In this document: positions 7,617-13,580 of the stretch, piece by piece | Position numbering within the stretch: the stretch's first letter is position 1 | Layout: every line of letters begins with the position of its first letter | NCBI GenBank assembly: GCA_946631345.1 | Contig: CAMPAA010000078.1 | Location: forward strand, 1 to 13,580 | Direction: 5' to 3' | DNA: 13,580 nt | DNA from: an uncultured Verrucomicrobiota bacterium | Lineage (GTDB): Bacteria > Verrucomicrobiota > Kiritimatiellia > RFP12 > UBA1067 | Notes under the pieces: generated by a model | What the model was told of the DNA's origin: nothing | Database searches by the model: none | What the model saw: the letters and a program-made list of their open reading frames with translations, nothing else | Position numbers and translations under genes: made by a program

Positions 7617-7813
7617 CGCGACCTTCTCGCCGATGGCGGCGGCGGCGGTGTGCGCTGCTTGCCTGCCTGCGGCGGCGGCGGGGGTGGACGCCTCGGCGGA
7701 CGCGCTACGCGGCGTTCATCATGGCGCGGCGGGCGGTCATGGTGATGGCCATGGCGGCATCCTGACGCAGTGACTGCCGCGACGAATGCGGCGACGATTA
7801 GCAGTGTTCTCAT
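7613..7813 (-). CDS. Small His- and Pro-rich lipoprotein
   Basis: 66 residues. The start at 7813 is chosen because it opens a clean lipoprotein signal: MRTLLIVAAFVAAV, then lipobox TASGC with the lipidated Cys at 19. AAAGGA lies 10 nt upstream. The mature 48 residues are very basic and low in complexity: HGHHHD right after the lipidated Cys, then Arg/Pro-rich sequence with two poly-proline runs. No conserved domain is recognisable. The His cluster could bind metal, and the proline/arginine tail could reach towards peptidoglycan or nucleic acid; both are guesses. A longer in-frame start at 7873 would bury the signal peptide and is rejected. The stop is shared, in convergent orientation, with the mnmA stop in the palindrome TTAA (7613-7616). 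Confidence 0.7.
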   Translation of the reverse strand: MRTLLIVAAFVAAVTASGCRHGHHHDRPPRHDERRVARPPRRPPPPPPQAGKQRTPPPPPSARRSR

Positions 7814-7837
7814 TGCTGGTGAATCCTTTCGCTCGAA

Positions 7838-7846
7838 ATTATAGCA
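7838..7846 (-). promoter_or_regulatory. Extended -10 promoter of the small lipoprotein
   Basis: Read on the minus strand, TGC is followed by TATAAT (7843 to 7838), an extended -10. Transcription would begin near 7831, about 18 nt before the ATG, with AAAGGA in between. No clear -35 is present. The element lies in the 66-nt gap after the thioesterase stop, where I see no terminator, so read-through from the upstream operon is also possible. Confidence 0.5.
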
Positions 7847-7879
7847 TAATCCACATCTGGCGTGTACGGGCATCTTAAC

Positions 7880-8620
7880 TCAGGCCCACACCATCGCGGC
7901 CGACGCCAACACGAGATTGTCGGAGGCTCGGCGCACAAGGTGAAGCGAACGGCTTCCTTCGCAGAGACATTCGGAAACGAGGACGTCCCCCGCCTTTGCC
8001 GCGGCGCGGAATACGATATCCATCTCCGCCGGCCCTGTCCGGTCAGGCAGCGCCTCAAGCATCCACTCGGCGTAATGGACGTTGTTCACATGGTCGTTGA
8101 AATCCAGGTCGCTCTGTCTCACGCGGACATCTGCGCTTGCCGTGACGGACGGAAGTTTCGTGAACTTGCCGCCTATGTCCTCGAACGCAATATCCGGCGT
8201 GCCGGCGGGAACGAGGTCTGCGAAGGTCTCTGGCAGCTTCACGATCTTCTGGGCGCGCATATCCACGTACAGCCACTCGGAATGAGCCTGAAGCACTTCG
8301 CCGCCGTTGCCGTCCGCCCCCTGGAAGCAGCGGGTGGCGATGAGCCGCCCCTTCATGCCGCTGGGCCATGTGCGCAAAGTGACCTGTTCGCCCCATGGCA
8401 CATAGCGCGCGACCTTGATGTGAAGGCGCGACAGCATCCACGTGAGGCCTTCCTCCTGCAGCTTTCGGATTCCCCACCCGAGGCCGTCGGCGTTCAGCCC
8501 CGCGATCTCCTGCATGTAGTTGCACAGCGTTGGGAGCGAAACGTGGTTCGTCACGCCCGACTCGTACGACCGCACCGTGAATGTTTCGTCCAGAAAGTAT
8601 TTCGGTTCAAGGAAGTTCAT
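7880..8620 (-). CDS. Acyl-ACP thioesterase
   Basis: 246 residues, typical of bacterial acyl-ACP thioesterases (plant FatA/FatB-like, double hotdog fold). It releases free fatty acids from acyl-carrier protein in the cytoplasm. The first hotdog includes SLPTLCNYMQEIAGLNADGLGWG (28-50, with the helix near EIA) and WMLSRLHIKVARYVPWGE (61-78). The second holds the catalytic-type motif DLDFNDHVNNVHY (171-183), with Asn175 and His177 as likely active residues. The start lies inside the last codons of the upstream membrane-protein gene (14-nt overlap), which points to an operon. No ribosome binding site is obvious. A TGGTATAAT element ends 8 nt before the ATG, so a near-leaderless transcript of its own is also possible. 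Confidence 0.88.
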   Translation of the reverse strand: MNFLEPKYFLDETFTVRSYESGVTNHVSLPTLCNYMQEIAGLNADGLGWGIRKLQEEGLTWMLSRLHIKVARYVPWGEQVTLRTWPSGMKGRLIATRCFQGADGNGGEVLQAHSEWLYVDMRAQKIVKLPETFADLVPAGTPDIAFEDIGGKFTKLPSVTASADVRVRQSDLDFNDHVNNVHYAEWMLEALPDRTGPAEMDIVFRAAAKAGDVLVSECLCEGSRSLHLVRRASDNLVLASAAMVWA

Positions 8621-9860
8621 GGCGCAAGATTATACCACATGTCGCGAACGCAAAGCGCAGCGCCGACGCAGCGCCGAACCACATGATGAGCGCGGGCAGG
8701 TCGTTTGCGGCGCCGCATGCGGCCGCCACGCAGAGCGCCAGCGGATACGCGGCGTGGAGCGGAACGAGCCACGCGAGGAATCCGAAGCGCCCCGCCGACA
8801 CCTCGGCGTTTGTGTAGAACACCTGGCATGTGGTCAGAGCGGTGATGGCTACGAGCCACGGCATGTACGGCGCATAGGCGGCATAGTCCGAGCCATGCGG
8901 CATGAGGGCGAGCAGCTCCCTGCCGAAGATCGAGTAGACCGCCGCCATCAGCGCCGCCGCCGCAAGCGTCGCCGCCGCGCACTTCAGCACGAAGGGGCGC
9001 GTTGAGCCGCCGCGCCGCGCCGCCGTCGCCGTGTATGGGAACATCACGAGCATCAGGGGGAACGTGAGATAGTGGAGAAAGTCCGAGAACCGCGACACCA
9101 TGTAGTAGCCGGCCGAGTCGATCGCAGGAAGGCCGGTGCGAAGCATGGACTGCTCCACGAGCGAGGCGGCCATGGGTGCTCCCTGGTACAGGACGACGGC
9201 CAGGAACGCCATGGCGATACGGCGAACCGCCGCCCTGTCCCAGAACGGCTCGGCAGGCACCGCAAGATCGCGGCGAAGCGCCAGCACGCTTCCCGCCATG
9301 CGGCACAGCGGAAGGGCTGTCTGCCCGGCGAAATATCCGGCAAGAGCCCTGAACGGCATCAATGCCAGCATCGTGAGGAATCGCAGAGCCGCGCCGGCGA
9401 TCTCCACCGCCGCCAGCGCGCGGAAGCGTTTGAGAGACTGCAGCGCGTCTGTGTACACGGGGGCAACGCATCCGAGGAAAGCGGCCGCAACCACAAGGAA
9501 GCCGGCCGCGCCATCCGATACGCGCATCGCCGCCAGAAAATGCGGCACGGCCACGGCTGAGACGGCCAGCACCACAACGAGGATAGCCGCCACCGCAATG
9601 AACACCCCCTTGAGCAGCGACTTCACCTTTCCGCGCCGTCCATCCGCCGACAGGCAGGCGGACTCCTTCATCACCGTCATCGCAAACGCGAAAACGGGCA
9701 GCGAGAGGAAGGTTGCGAACGAAGTGACGGGCAGCACAGCACCGATATCCTCCGGTGATACGTAGCGCGGCACGAACCACATGCCGGCGGCGACGTTGAC
9801 TACGTCTCCCATGCGCAGGGCGAAGAACAGCAGAATGGCGCTTTTCGCAAAACCGTCCAT
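8607..9860 (-). CDS. MOP-superfamily flippase-like membrane protein
   Basis: 417 residues with about twelve hydrophobic segments spread along the whole length. The N-terminus (RMGDVVNVAAGMWFVPRYVSPEDIGA, residues 16-41) resembles Wzx/MATE-like polysaccharide flippases, in which the first helix is followed by a 'LGP/SPEDIG'-type loop. Such proteins move lipid-linked glycans or lipids across the inner membrane. The precise substrate cannot be read from sequence. The ATG lies 7 nt after the tonB stop, and the GAGG overlapping that stop serves as ribosome binding site. The 3' end overlaps the thioesterase start by 14 nt. The setting in a B12-uptake operon is unusual; it may simply be co-transcribed envelope biogenesis. 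An alternative is another multidrug/oligosaccharidyl-lipid exporter subfamily. Confidence 0.62.
   Translation of the reverse strand: MDGFAKSAILLFFALRMGDVVNVAAGMWFVPRYVSPEDIGAVLPVTSFATFLSLPVFAFAMTVMKESACLSADGRRGKVKSLLKGVFIAVAAILVVVLAVSAVAVPHFLAAMRVSDGAAGFLVVAAAFLGCVAPVYTDALQSLKRFRALAAVEIAGAALRFLTMLALMPFRALAGYFAGQTALPLCRMAGSVLALRRDLAVPAEPFWDRAAVRRIAMAFLAVVLYQGAPMAASLVEQSMLRTGLPAIDSAGYYMVSRFSDFLHYLTFPLMLVMFPYTATAARRGGSTRPFVLKCAAATLAAAALMAAVYSIFGRELLALMPHGSDYAAYAPYMPWLVAITALTTCQVFYTNAEVSAGRFGFLAWLVPLHAAYPLALCVAAACGAANDLPALIMWFGAASALRFAFATCGIILRHELP
8629..8637 (-). promoter_or_regulatory. Possible internal extended -10 before thioesterase
   Basis: On the minus strand TGG plus TATAAT (8634 to 8629) matches the other extended -10 elements here, yet it lies inside the 3' end of the flippase-like gene, encoding Gly-Ile-Ile. 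Initiation 6-7 nt downstream would fall at about the ATG itself (8620). No -35 is visible. Chance occurrence in coding sequence cannot be excluded. Confidence 0.35.
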
Positions 9861-9867
9861 AGCCGCC

Positions 9868-10557
9868 TCATCTCAGCCGGAACGAAAAAGTGAGGCGAAG
9901 CCGCCCATGCACGCTCACGCCGTCCGCCTGCGCCGGCGCGAATCTGGCGGAACGGACGGCGTCCAGCGCGGCGGCGTCCAGCTCGCCATATCCGCTCGAC
10001 GCCAGTATCTCGGCAGAGCCGATGCTGCCGTCGGGCTCCACGGAAATTTCGATCTCCACCGAGCCTTCATGCCGTTTCCGTCGTGCGGAACGTGGATATA
10101 CGGGTACAATGCGGTTGAGCGCGACAGGGTCGGATACCACGGCGGCGTGTTCTTCCGGCGCTGGTGCCGTGTTCGCCTCCGGCTGCGCAGGCGTTTCCGG
10201 CGTTTCCGGCTCTGCTGGCGCTTCCGGTTCTTCCGGCGCTGCTTGTTCCTCTGGTTCCTCTGGCTCAGCAGGCACTTCCGGCTCTTCCGGTTCTGCTGGT
10301 TCCTCCGGCTGCACCGCGTATTCAGCCATCTCATCCTCTGCCTCTTCCGGTTCCGGGATGGCGGCTGAATCACGTTCTTCGGCGGGTGCCGTTTCTTCCG
10401 GTGCGGAATCGTCCGCCGCCTCGATCACCTCGAAACAGATCGGGATGGGTTCTTCGGCCTGCGACTCCCTTTCGCGCAGAAGCCCGGCAGCCGCGATGGC
10501 ACCGAAGACGGCAGCGTGAATCGCCATGGAGGCGGAAAGGTTCGCCTTAAAACTCAT
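9868..10557 (-). CDS. tonB: TonB-family energy transducer
   Basis: 229 residues. TonB proteins pass proton-motive energy from ExbB/ExbD in the inner membrane to outer-membrane receptors. A single membrane segment lies at about 8-27, a Pro/Glu-rich spacer at 51-138, and the C-terminal TonB domain at 148-229 (VPVYPRSARR, then GSVEIEISVEPDGSIGSAEIL, then AALDAVRSARFAPA). The spacer has almost no Lys or Arg, unlike the mixed Pro-Glu/Pro-Lys spacer of E. coli TonB. The ATG lies inside the last codons of the btuB-like gene (11-nt overlap) without a clear ribosome binding site, so translation is probably coupled, and it most likely serves that receptor. ExbB and ExbD are not in the window. Confidence 0.87.
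   Translation of the reverse strand: MSFKANLSASMAIHAAVFGAIAAAGLLRERESQAEEPIPICFEVIEAADDSAPEETAPAEERDSAAIPEPEEAEDEMAEYAVQPEEPAEPEEPEVPAEPEEPEEQAAPEEPEAPAEPETPETPAQPEANTAPAPEEHAAVVSDPVALNRIVPVYPRSARRKRHEGSVEIEISVEPDGSIGSAEILASSGYGELDAAALDAVRSARFAPAQADGVSVHGRLRLTFSFRLR
10144..10407 (-). repeat. Pro/Glu codon repeat in tonB spacer
   Basis: About 88 codons made mainly of Pro, Glu and Ala in irregular EEP / PEEPE / AEPE units, seen on the + strand as repeated 'ttccgg' and 'tcctctgg' strings. This encodes the extended periplasmic spacer of TonB. Imperfect repetition of this sort is prone to length change by slippage. Confidence 0.7.
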
Positions 10558-12463
10558 AGCTCAGGGTGAACATGAAGCTCCGCCCGCATGCCGGATAGTA
10601 GTAGCCCACACCCGCATAATCGCAATAGTTGCGGTCGAAGAGGTTGTCCACAACGAACGATGCCTTCCACCCCTCGGCCCATGACGGCTCGTAGTACACG
10701 CCGATGTCAAAGAGGGAGTAGGACGGCAGCTTGCCGCTCTGGTTCGCAAAGTCCCCGGAGAGGTACTGCGAGCCGACGAAAGTGTAGCCGCCCTTCAGCT
10801 CAACCTCGCCGAGGATCCAGAATCCTCCCTCAAGCCGTATGCGGTGGTTCGGCACGTAGGGCACGTCGCATCCGTGGTAGGTGCCGCTCCCGAAGTCGGC
10901 ATGGACGATGCCGTAGCGCACCGACGCCTCGGCCACCTTGTCGCGCATCCACGAGAAGCCCGTATCCATCCCCACGCGGCGCGTCTTGGCGGGGCTGTTG
11001 CAGTTGTAGCCGTATGGCAGGAGCACTGGATCGAAGAATATCTCGTCCTCCATGACCATTCCGTAACCGTTCACGTCGAACCTGAACTCGTCAAGGAACT
11101 CCCACTCCGCTCCGACATCAAGCGATCCGCCGGTCTCCGGCTCAAGGAACTGCCCATCCTGCGTGTAGCTCAGTTCGTCGCAGAACGCAGAGCGGTGGAA
11201 GCGCGTGCCCTTGATGTAGGTCTTCAGCCCCTCGACCGGGCGGAACACGAGCCCCAGTTCGTAGTCGCCCATCCAGTCGTGGCTGCGCGACTCCTGCAGA
11301 CCGCGGTAATGGACCCAGCGGTTCCCGATCCTCTCCACGCGCGCCCCAGCCACGACAGACAGCTCCTCGGTGACGTAGAACTCCTCCTGCGCGAACGCCG
11401 CGTACCGGTCGCGGCTGAAGTGGCGCTTGCTGCCGCCGCGCGGATTCTCGCCGTAGCCGTCGAACCGGAAGTCGAACCCGACCGTGAACTTGCTGCCGAA
11501 GCCGAAGATGTCCTTCTCGTTCACGTAGCGTGGCGAGAGCGCGTAGCTGTAGTAGCCGTACTCGGTGTCGGTGCCCCATGCGGCCATCTTTGCCCTGCGG
11601 TACTGGTGGGAGAATATGCCGTCGATGCGCAGCCACTGGTCGTCGGCAATCTTAAGCTTCGAGTCGATGCCGACGCCGTAGCTCCACGCGCGCGTCCAGT
11701 CGTCATGGTTGTTGGCCGTCTTTCGCGCGTGCTTCCACTGGTCGTAGGTGAGGGAGCCAGGCAGCTCGTAGAAGGCGTTCTGGTAGTTTGCCTTGAACCC
11801 GATTGTCGAGCCGTTATCGAAGTTCTTGCGCACGCCTGCGTTGGCCGTGTGCATGTCGTAGGCGCTACGGTCGCGGTAGCCATCGGACCGCAGGTAGTCG
11901 TAGGAGGCGCCGTACTGCACTCCCTCCTCCTCGAACCCGCCCTTGGTCTGCACGTTGCCGCCGAACGTGCTCTGAGAGCCGGCCCTGCCGGTGATCTTGG
12001 TGCGCCGCTCGTAGTCGTGTGCATCGGTCGTGACGTTCACCACGCCCGCCACGGCACCGTCGCCGTACAGCACGGGACTGGGCCCCCTGATGATCTCGAC
12101 ACGCTCAACGCTGCCGAGCGGTATGCGCGTGAGGTTTGGGGCGTTCATGTCCACGTTGTTCAGCTCCTCGCCGTTGAACACCACCTTGGTGCGCCCGAAC
12201 GCGTTGTCGCCGAATCCGCGCATGGCGACAGACGTGAGCATCGGGTTGCCGTTCATGGAGTGGATGTCGATGCCGGCCTTCTTCTTCAGGAGTTCAGGCA
12301 GGTCGCGAGCGCCGCTCGCCTCGATTTCTTCGGCCGTGAACACCGATACCGAGGCGGGGATGGAGTCCTTCGCGTCGTCAATGCGCGAAGCATATATCGT
12401 CACGGGTGGAAGCTCCGCGACGGCGTTTGTCACTGCGGCGACGGCCGCAAACAGAGTCGTCAT
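10547..12463 (-). CDS. btuB: TonB-dependent receptor, probable vitamin B12 (BtuB-like)
   Basis: 638 residues. The start at 12463 opens a short hydrophobic signal (cleavage likely near Ala16). In-frame ATGs further upstream would translate through the riboswitch and are rejected. A TonB-box-like segment (PPVTIYASR, 19-27) is followed by the plug at about 33-147, with IPASVSVFTAEEIEASGARDL, VAMRGFGDN and VERVEIIRGPSPVLYGDGAVAGVVNVTT as family landmarks. A 22-strand-type barrel follows and ends in Tyr-Glu-Phe, as outer-membrane proteins do. The receptor alone could take up various ligands; the cobalamin-type riboswitch directly upstream is what points to B12 or other corrinoids. A dedicated tonB follows with an 11-nt overlap. 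No BtuC/D/F importer genes are in the window. Confidence 0.85.
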   Translation of the reverse strand: MTTLFAAVAAVTNAVAELPPVTIYASRIDDAKDSIPASVSVFTAEEIEASGARDLPELLKKKAGIDIHSMNGNPMLTSVAMRGFGDNAFGRTKVVFNGEELNNVDMNAPNLTRIPLGSVERVEIIRGPSPVLYGDGAVAGVVNVTTDAHDYERRTKITGRAGSQSTFGGNVQTKGGFEEEGVQYGASYDYLRSDGYRDRSAYDMHTANAGVRKNFDNGSTIGFKANYQNAFYELPGSLTYDQWKHARKTANNHDDWTRAWSYGVGIDSKLKIADDQWLRIDGIFSHQYRRAKMAAWGTDTEYGYYSYALSPRYVNEKDIFGFGSKFTVGFDFRFDGYGENPRGGSKRHFSRDRYAAFAQEEFYVTEELSVVAGARVERIGNRWVHYRGLQESRSHDWMGDYELGLVFRPVEGLKTYIKGTRFHRSAFCDELSYTQDGQFLEPETGGSLDVGAEWEFLDEFRFDVNGYGMVMEDEIFFDPVLLPYGYNCNSPAKTRRVGMDTGFSWMRDKVAEASVRYGIVHADFGSGTYHGCDVPYVPNHRIRLEGGFWILGEVELKGGYTFVGSQYLSGDFANQSGKLPSYSLFDIGVYYEPSWAEGWKASFVVDNLFDRNYCDYAGVGYYYPACGRSFMFTLSYEF

Positions 12464-12479
12464 CTTTCTTAACCTTTCC

Positions 12480-12590
12480 CCCTCATGCGAGGGTACTTGA
12501 TCTATGTGGAGCGTACCGCATTCCGGCTTTGACGGCTGCGCGACAGCGCCTGATTTCCACAGGACTTTCCGGCTACCGCTCGTGTATGGC
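12480..12590 (-). promoter_or_regulatory. Cobalamin riboswitch leader
   Basis: Read on the minus strand, the leader shows the cobalamin aptamer pattern: AGCCGGAAAGTC (12575-12564), P4 CCTG-TGGAAAT-CAGG (12563-12549), then CGCTGTCGCGCAGCCGT (12548-12532; stem GCTG/CAGC), and AGCCGGAATGC (12528-12518). These match the usual GTGnAAATCnGG, TCGCGC and AGCCaGGATaCC boxes with some changes. A hairpin CCCTC-GCAT-GAGGG (12493-12480) then abuts the GGAAAGG ribosome-binding region of the btuB-like gene, so translational control is plausible. The loop with its neighbour, CGCAT, is complementary to ATGCG (12521-12517) in the aptamer, a possible pseudoknot. Expected effect: repression when cobalamin is plentiful. 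The 339-nt gap 12464-12802 holds this leader, two divergent promoters and about 160 nt in which I see nothing else. Confidence 0.82.
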
Positions 12591-12595
12591 CTTGA

Positions 12596-12604
12596 ATTAT
12601 ACCA
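12596..12604 (-). promoter_or_regulatory. Extended -10 promoter of the btuB operon
   Basis: On the minus strand TGG plus TATAAT (12601 to 12596). Initiation near 12589 would start the RNA just before the riboswitch aptamer, which supports it as the real promoter. No good -35 is present. It is divergent from the NifA-like gene's promoter. Confidence 0.65.
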
Positions 12605-12764
12605 TATTCCACCCCCTAACGGTATTGGCCTCCTGCAAAATGTCGAACCTATTTGGGTGCGTTGGTGCATCAATGTGCGCGCTTTTTCAGAGGATTAAAG
12701 GCTTTGCGATGCAATTTTTCAGGTTATTTTGATCTGCGCGAGCCAATGCGGCGTCCTGCCAGAT

Positions 12765-12793
12765 TTGACCGCGATGGCGAAATGCGGTATAAT
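12765..12793 (+). promoter_or_regulatory. Consensus sigma70 promoter of NifA-like gene
   Basis: TTGACC (12765-12770), a 17-nt spacer and TATAAT (12788-12793). The start is expected at about 12800, only 2-4 nt before the ATG at 12803, so the transcript would be leaderless or nearly so. No ribosome binding site lies before that ATG. Confidence 0.75.
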
Positions 12794-12802
12794 ATAAGCC
12801 CC

Positions 12803-13580
12803 ATGAAAGCGAAATTGCCCCCTGAGATAGACGTGCTGCGAGAGATCAGTTCAGTGCTGGTCTGTGAACGCAACGTGCGGGACATTCTTGAAAAGGTTCT
12901 CGACATCCTTGAAGAGCGCATGGGCATGCTTCGCGGCACATTTACCCTCATTGACGGAGACGAAGTCTCCATTGAGGCGTCGCGCGGGCTTGGCGAGAAG
13001 GAGAAGGCCCACGGACACTACCGTCTGGGAGAGGGCATAACCGGATCGGTCGCCAAGACGGGCCGCGCCGAAGTGGTGCCCGACATCCACAAGGACCGCC
13101 GCTTCCTCAACCGCACGGGGGCGCGCCGCGATGCCGCCCCGATAGCGTTCGTGTGCGTGCCGCTCGTCCATCTCGGCCAGGTGATCGGTACGCTGTCGAT
13201 CGACCGCGCCAACCCGCCGGAAAGCTCGGCGGAGGCGTTCAACCGCGATGTAGCACTTCTGCAGATCATCGCCAACATCACCGCCGACGCCGCAGGCGTG
13301 TGCCTCAAGGAACGCGAGGAGCGCGAGAAGCTTGAGATGGAGAACCGCGAGCTGCGCGACATGCTAACTGAGACGCCGGGCGACATAATCGGCAACTGCC
13401 GCGAGATGCGGGCGGTGTACGAGCAGATACGCCAGGTTGCGCCTTCCGACGCGACGGTGCTGGTCCGCGGCGCGAGCGGCACGGGCAAGGAGCTGGTGGC
13501 GCGCGCGATCCAGAAGCTCTCCCTCCGCAAGGACAGGCCGTTCATCACGCTCAACTGCGCCGCCCTGCCGGAGGCGCTGA
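12803..13580 (+). CDS. NifA-like sigma54 activator (GAF + AAA+), partial
   Basis: The first 259 residues are present; the window ends inside the gene. The N-terminal GAF domain covers about 10-175 (VCERNVRDILEKVLDILEE, LGEGITGSV, FLNRTGARR, CVPLVHLGQVIGTLSIDR), closely following NifA-type sensors. A coiled linker rich in Glu/Arg (about 178-195) leads to the AAA+ domain, with Walker A at 223-230, GASGTGKE, where most relatives have GESGTGKE, and the NCAALPEAL start near the end. The GAFTGA loop, Walker B and DNA-binding helix-turn-helix would lie beyond the window. Such proteins bind enhancers and drive sigma54-dependent transcription; the signal sensed here cannot be told. The start is set by the match to NifA-like N-termini, although no ribosome binding site precedes it. 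Nitrogen fixation is not implied. Confidence 0.9.
   Translation, partial: MKAKLPPEIDVLREISSVLVCERNVRDILEKVLDILEERMGMLRGTFTLIDGDEVSIEASRGLGEKEKAHGHYRLGEGITGSVAKTGRAEVVPDIHKDRRFLNRTGARRDAAPIAFVCVPLVHLGQVIGTLSIDRANPPESSAEAFNRDVALLQIIANITADAAGVCLKEREEREKLEMENRELRDMLTETPGDIIGNCREMRAVYEQIRQVAPSDATVLVRGASGTGKELVARAIQKLSLRKDRPFITLNCAALPEAL

Noticed and set aside
9890..10519. Plus-strand Ser/Gly-rich frame that looks like a repeat protein
   Set aside because: It is the reverse reading of the Pro/Glu codon repeat in tonB, whose membrane segment and C-terminal domain are convincing.
10844..12472. 542-codon plus-strand open frame opposite btuB
   Set aside because: Antisense shadow; low-complexity Val/Ala/Arg composition with no family signature, while the minus strand encodes a clear TonB-dependent receptor.
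12464..12673. N-terminal extension of the TonB-dependent receptor to 12673
   Set aside because: Would translate through the riboswitch and start upstream of the promoter; the start at 12463 gives a signal peptide.
12602..12764. Search for a sigma54 (GG-N10-GC) promoter between the divergent genes
   Set aside because: Only weak partial matches such as GGCCTCCTGC; nothing with correct TGGCAC/TTGC spacing.
12803..13580. Nitrogen-fixation regulator identity (nifA) for the activator
   Set aside because: GAF plus AAA+ similarity is shared by many activators of unrelated regulons; no nif gene is present, so no symbol is assigned.

Overview
The window is GC-rich, gene-dense bacterial DNA from a diderm: it has a TonB-dependent outer-membrane receptor, a TonB protein and a lipoprotein. 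It is probably an anaerobe, because it carries a HydE-type [FeFe]-hydrogenase maturase. The secreted LamG-like repeat protein, the large secreted protein with carbohydrate-binding-like ends and the overall style suggest the PVC group, most likely a gut or sediment Kiritimatiellae-type Verrucomicrobiota. That placement is by recognition, not by a search.

Layout, left to right. (1) 1-195: a terminator hairpin for a gene outside the window, a nearly G-free TTCAAAC-like tract and an extended -10 promoter. (2) 196-4812, + strand: two consecutive secreted proteins of unknown exact function, a three-repeat LamG-like protein and an 840-residue protein with carbohydrate-binding-like modules at both ends. 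They are 9 nt apart and in the same reading frame. (3) 4813-5035: a second GC-rich hairpin resembling the first, then a near-consensus sigma70 promoter. (4) 5036-7616, + strand: a coupled operon dtd-hydE-mnmA with two 4-nt ATGA overlaps. Two tRNA-quality or modification enzymes flank a hydrogenase maturase. (5) 7613-12601, - strand: a small His/Pro-rich lipoprotein with its own promoter, and a four-gene operon read from right to left: cobalamin-riboswitch-controlled btuB-like receptor, tonB, a MOP-type flippase-like membrane protein and an acyl-ACP thioesterase. (6) 12765-13580, + strand: a divergent consensus promoter and the start of a NifA-like GAF/AAA+ sigma54 activator, cut by the window end.

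The best-supported functional unit is the B12 uptake operon: a riboswitch leader, its outer-membrane receptor and a dedicated energy-transducing TonB, transcribed with two envelope/lipid genes. The most unusual protein detail is the MnmA-like enzyme, which has a Tyr where the second catalytic Cys normally sits but carries an extra CxxC and an upstream Cys. Two genes appear to have -10 elements so close to their ATG that their mRNAs would be leaderless or nearly so. No CRISPR array, tRNA, rRNA, transposase or phage gene was seen.
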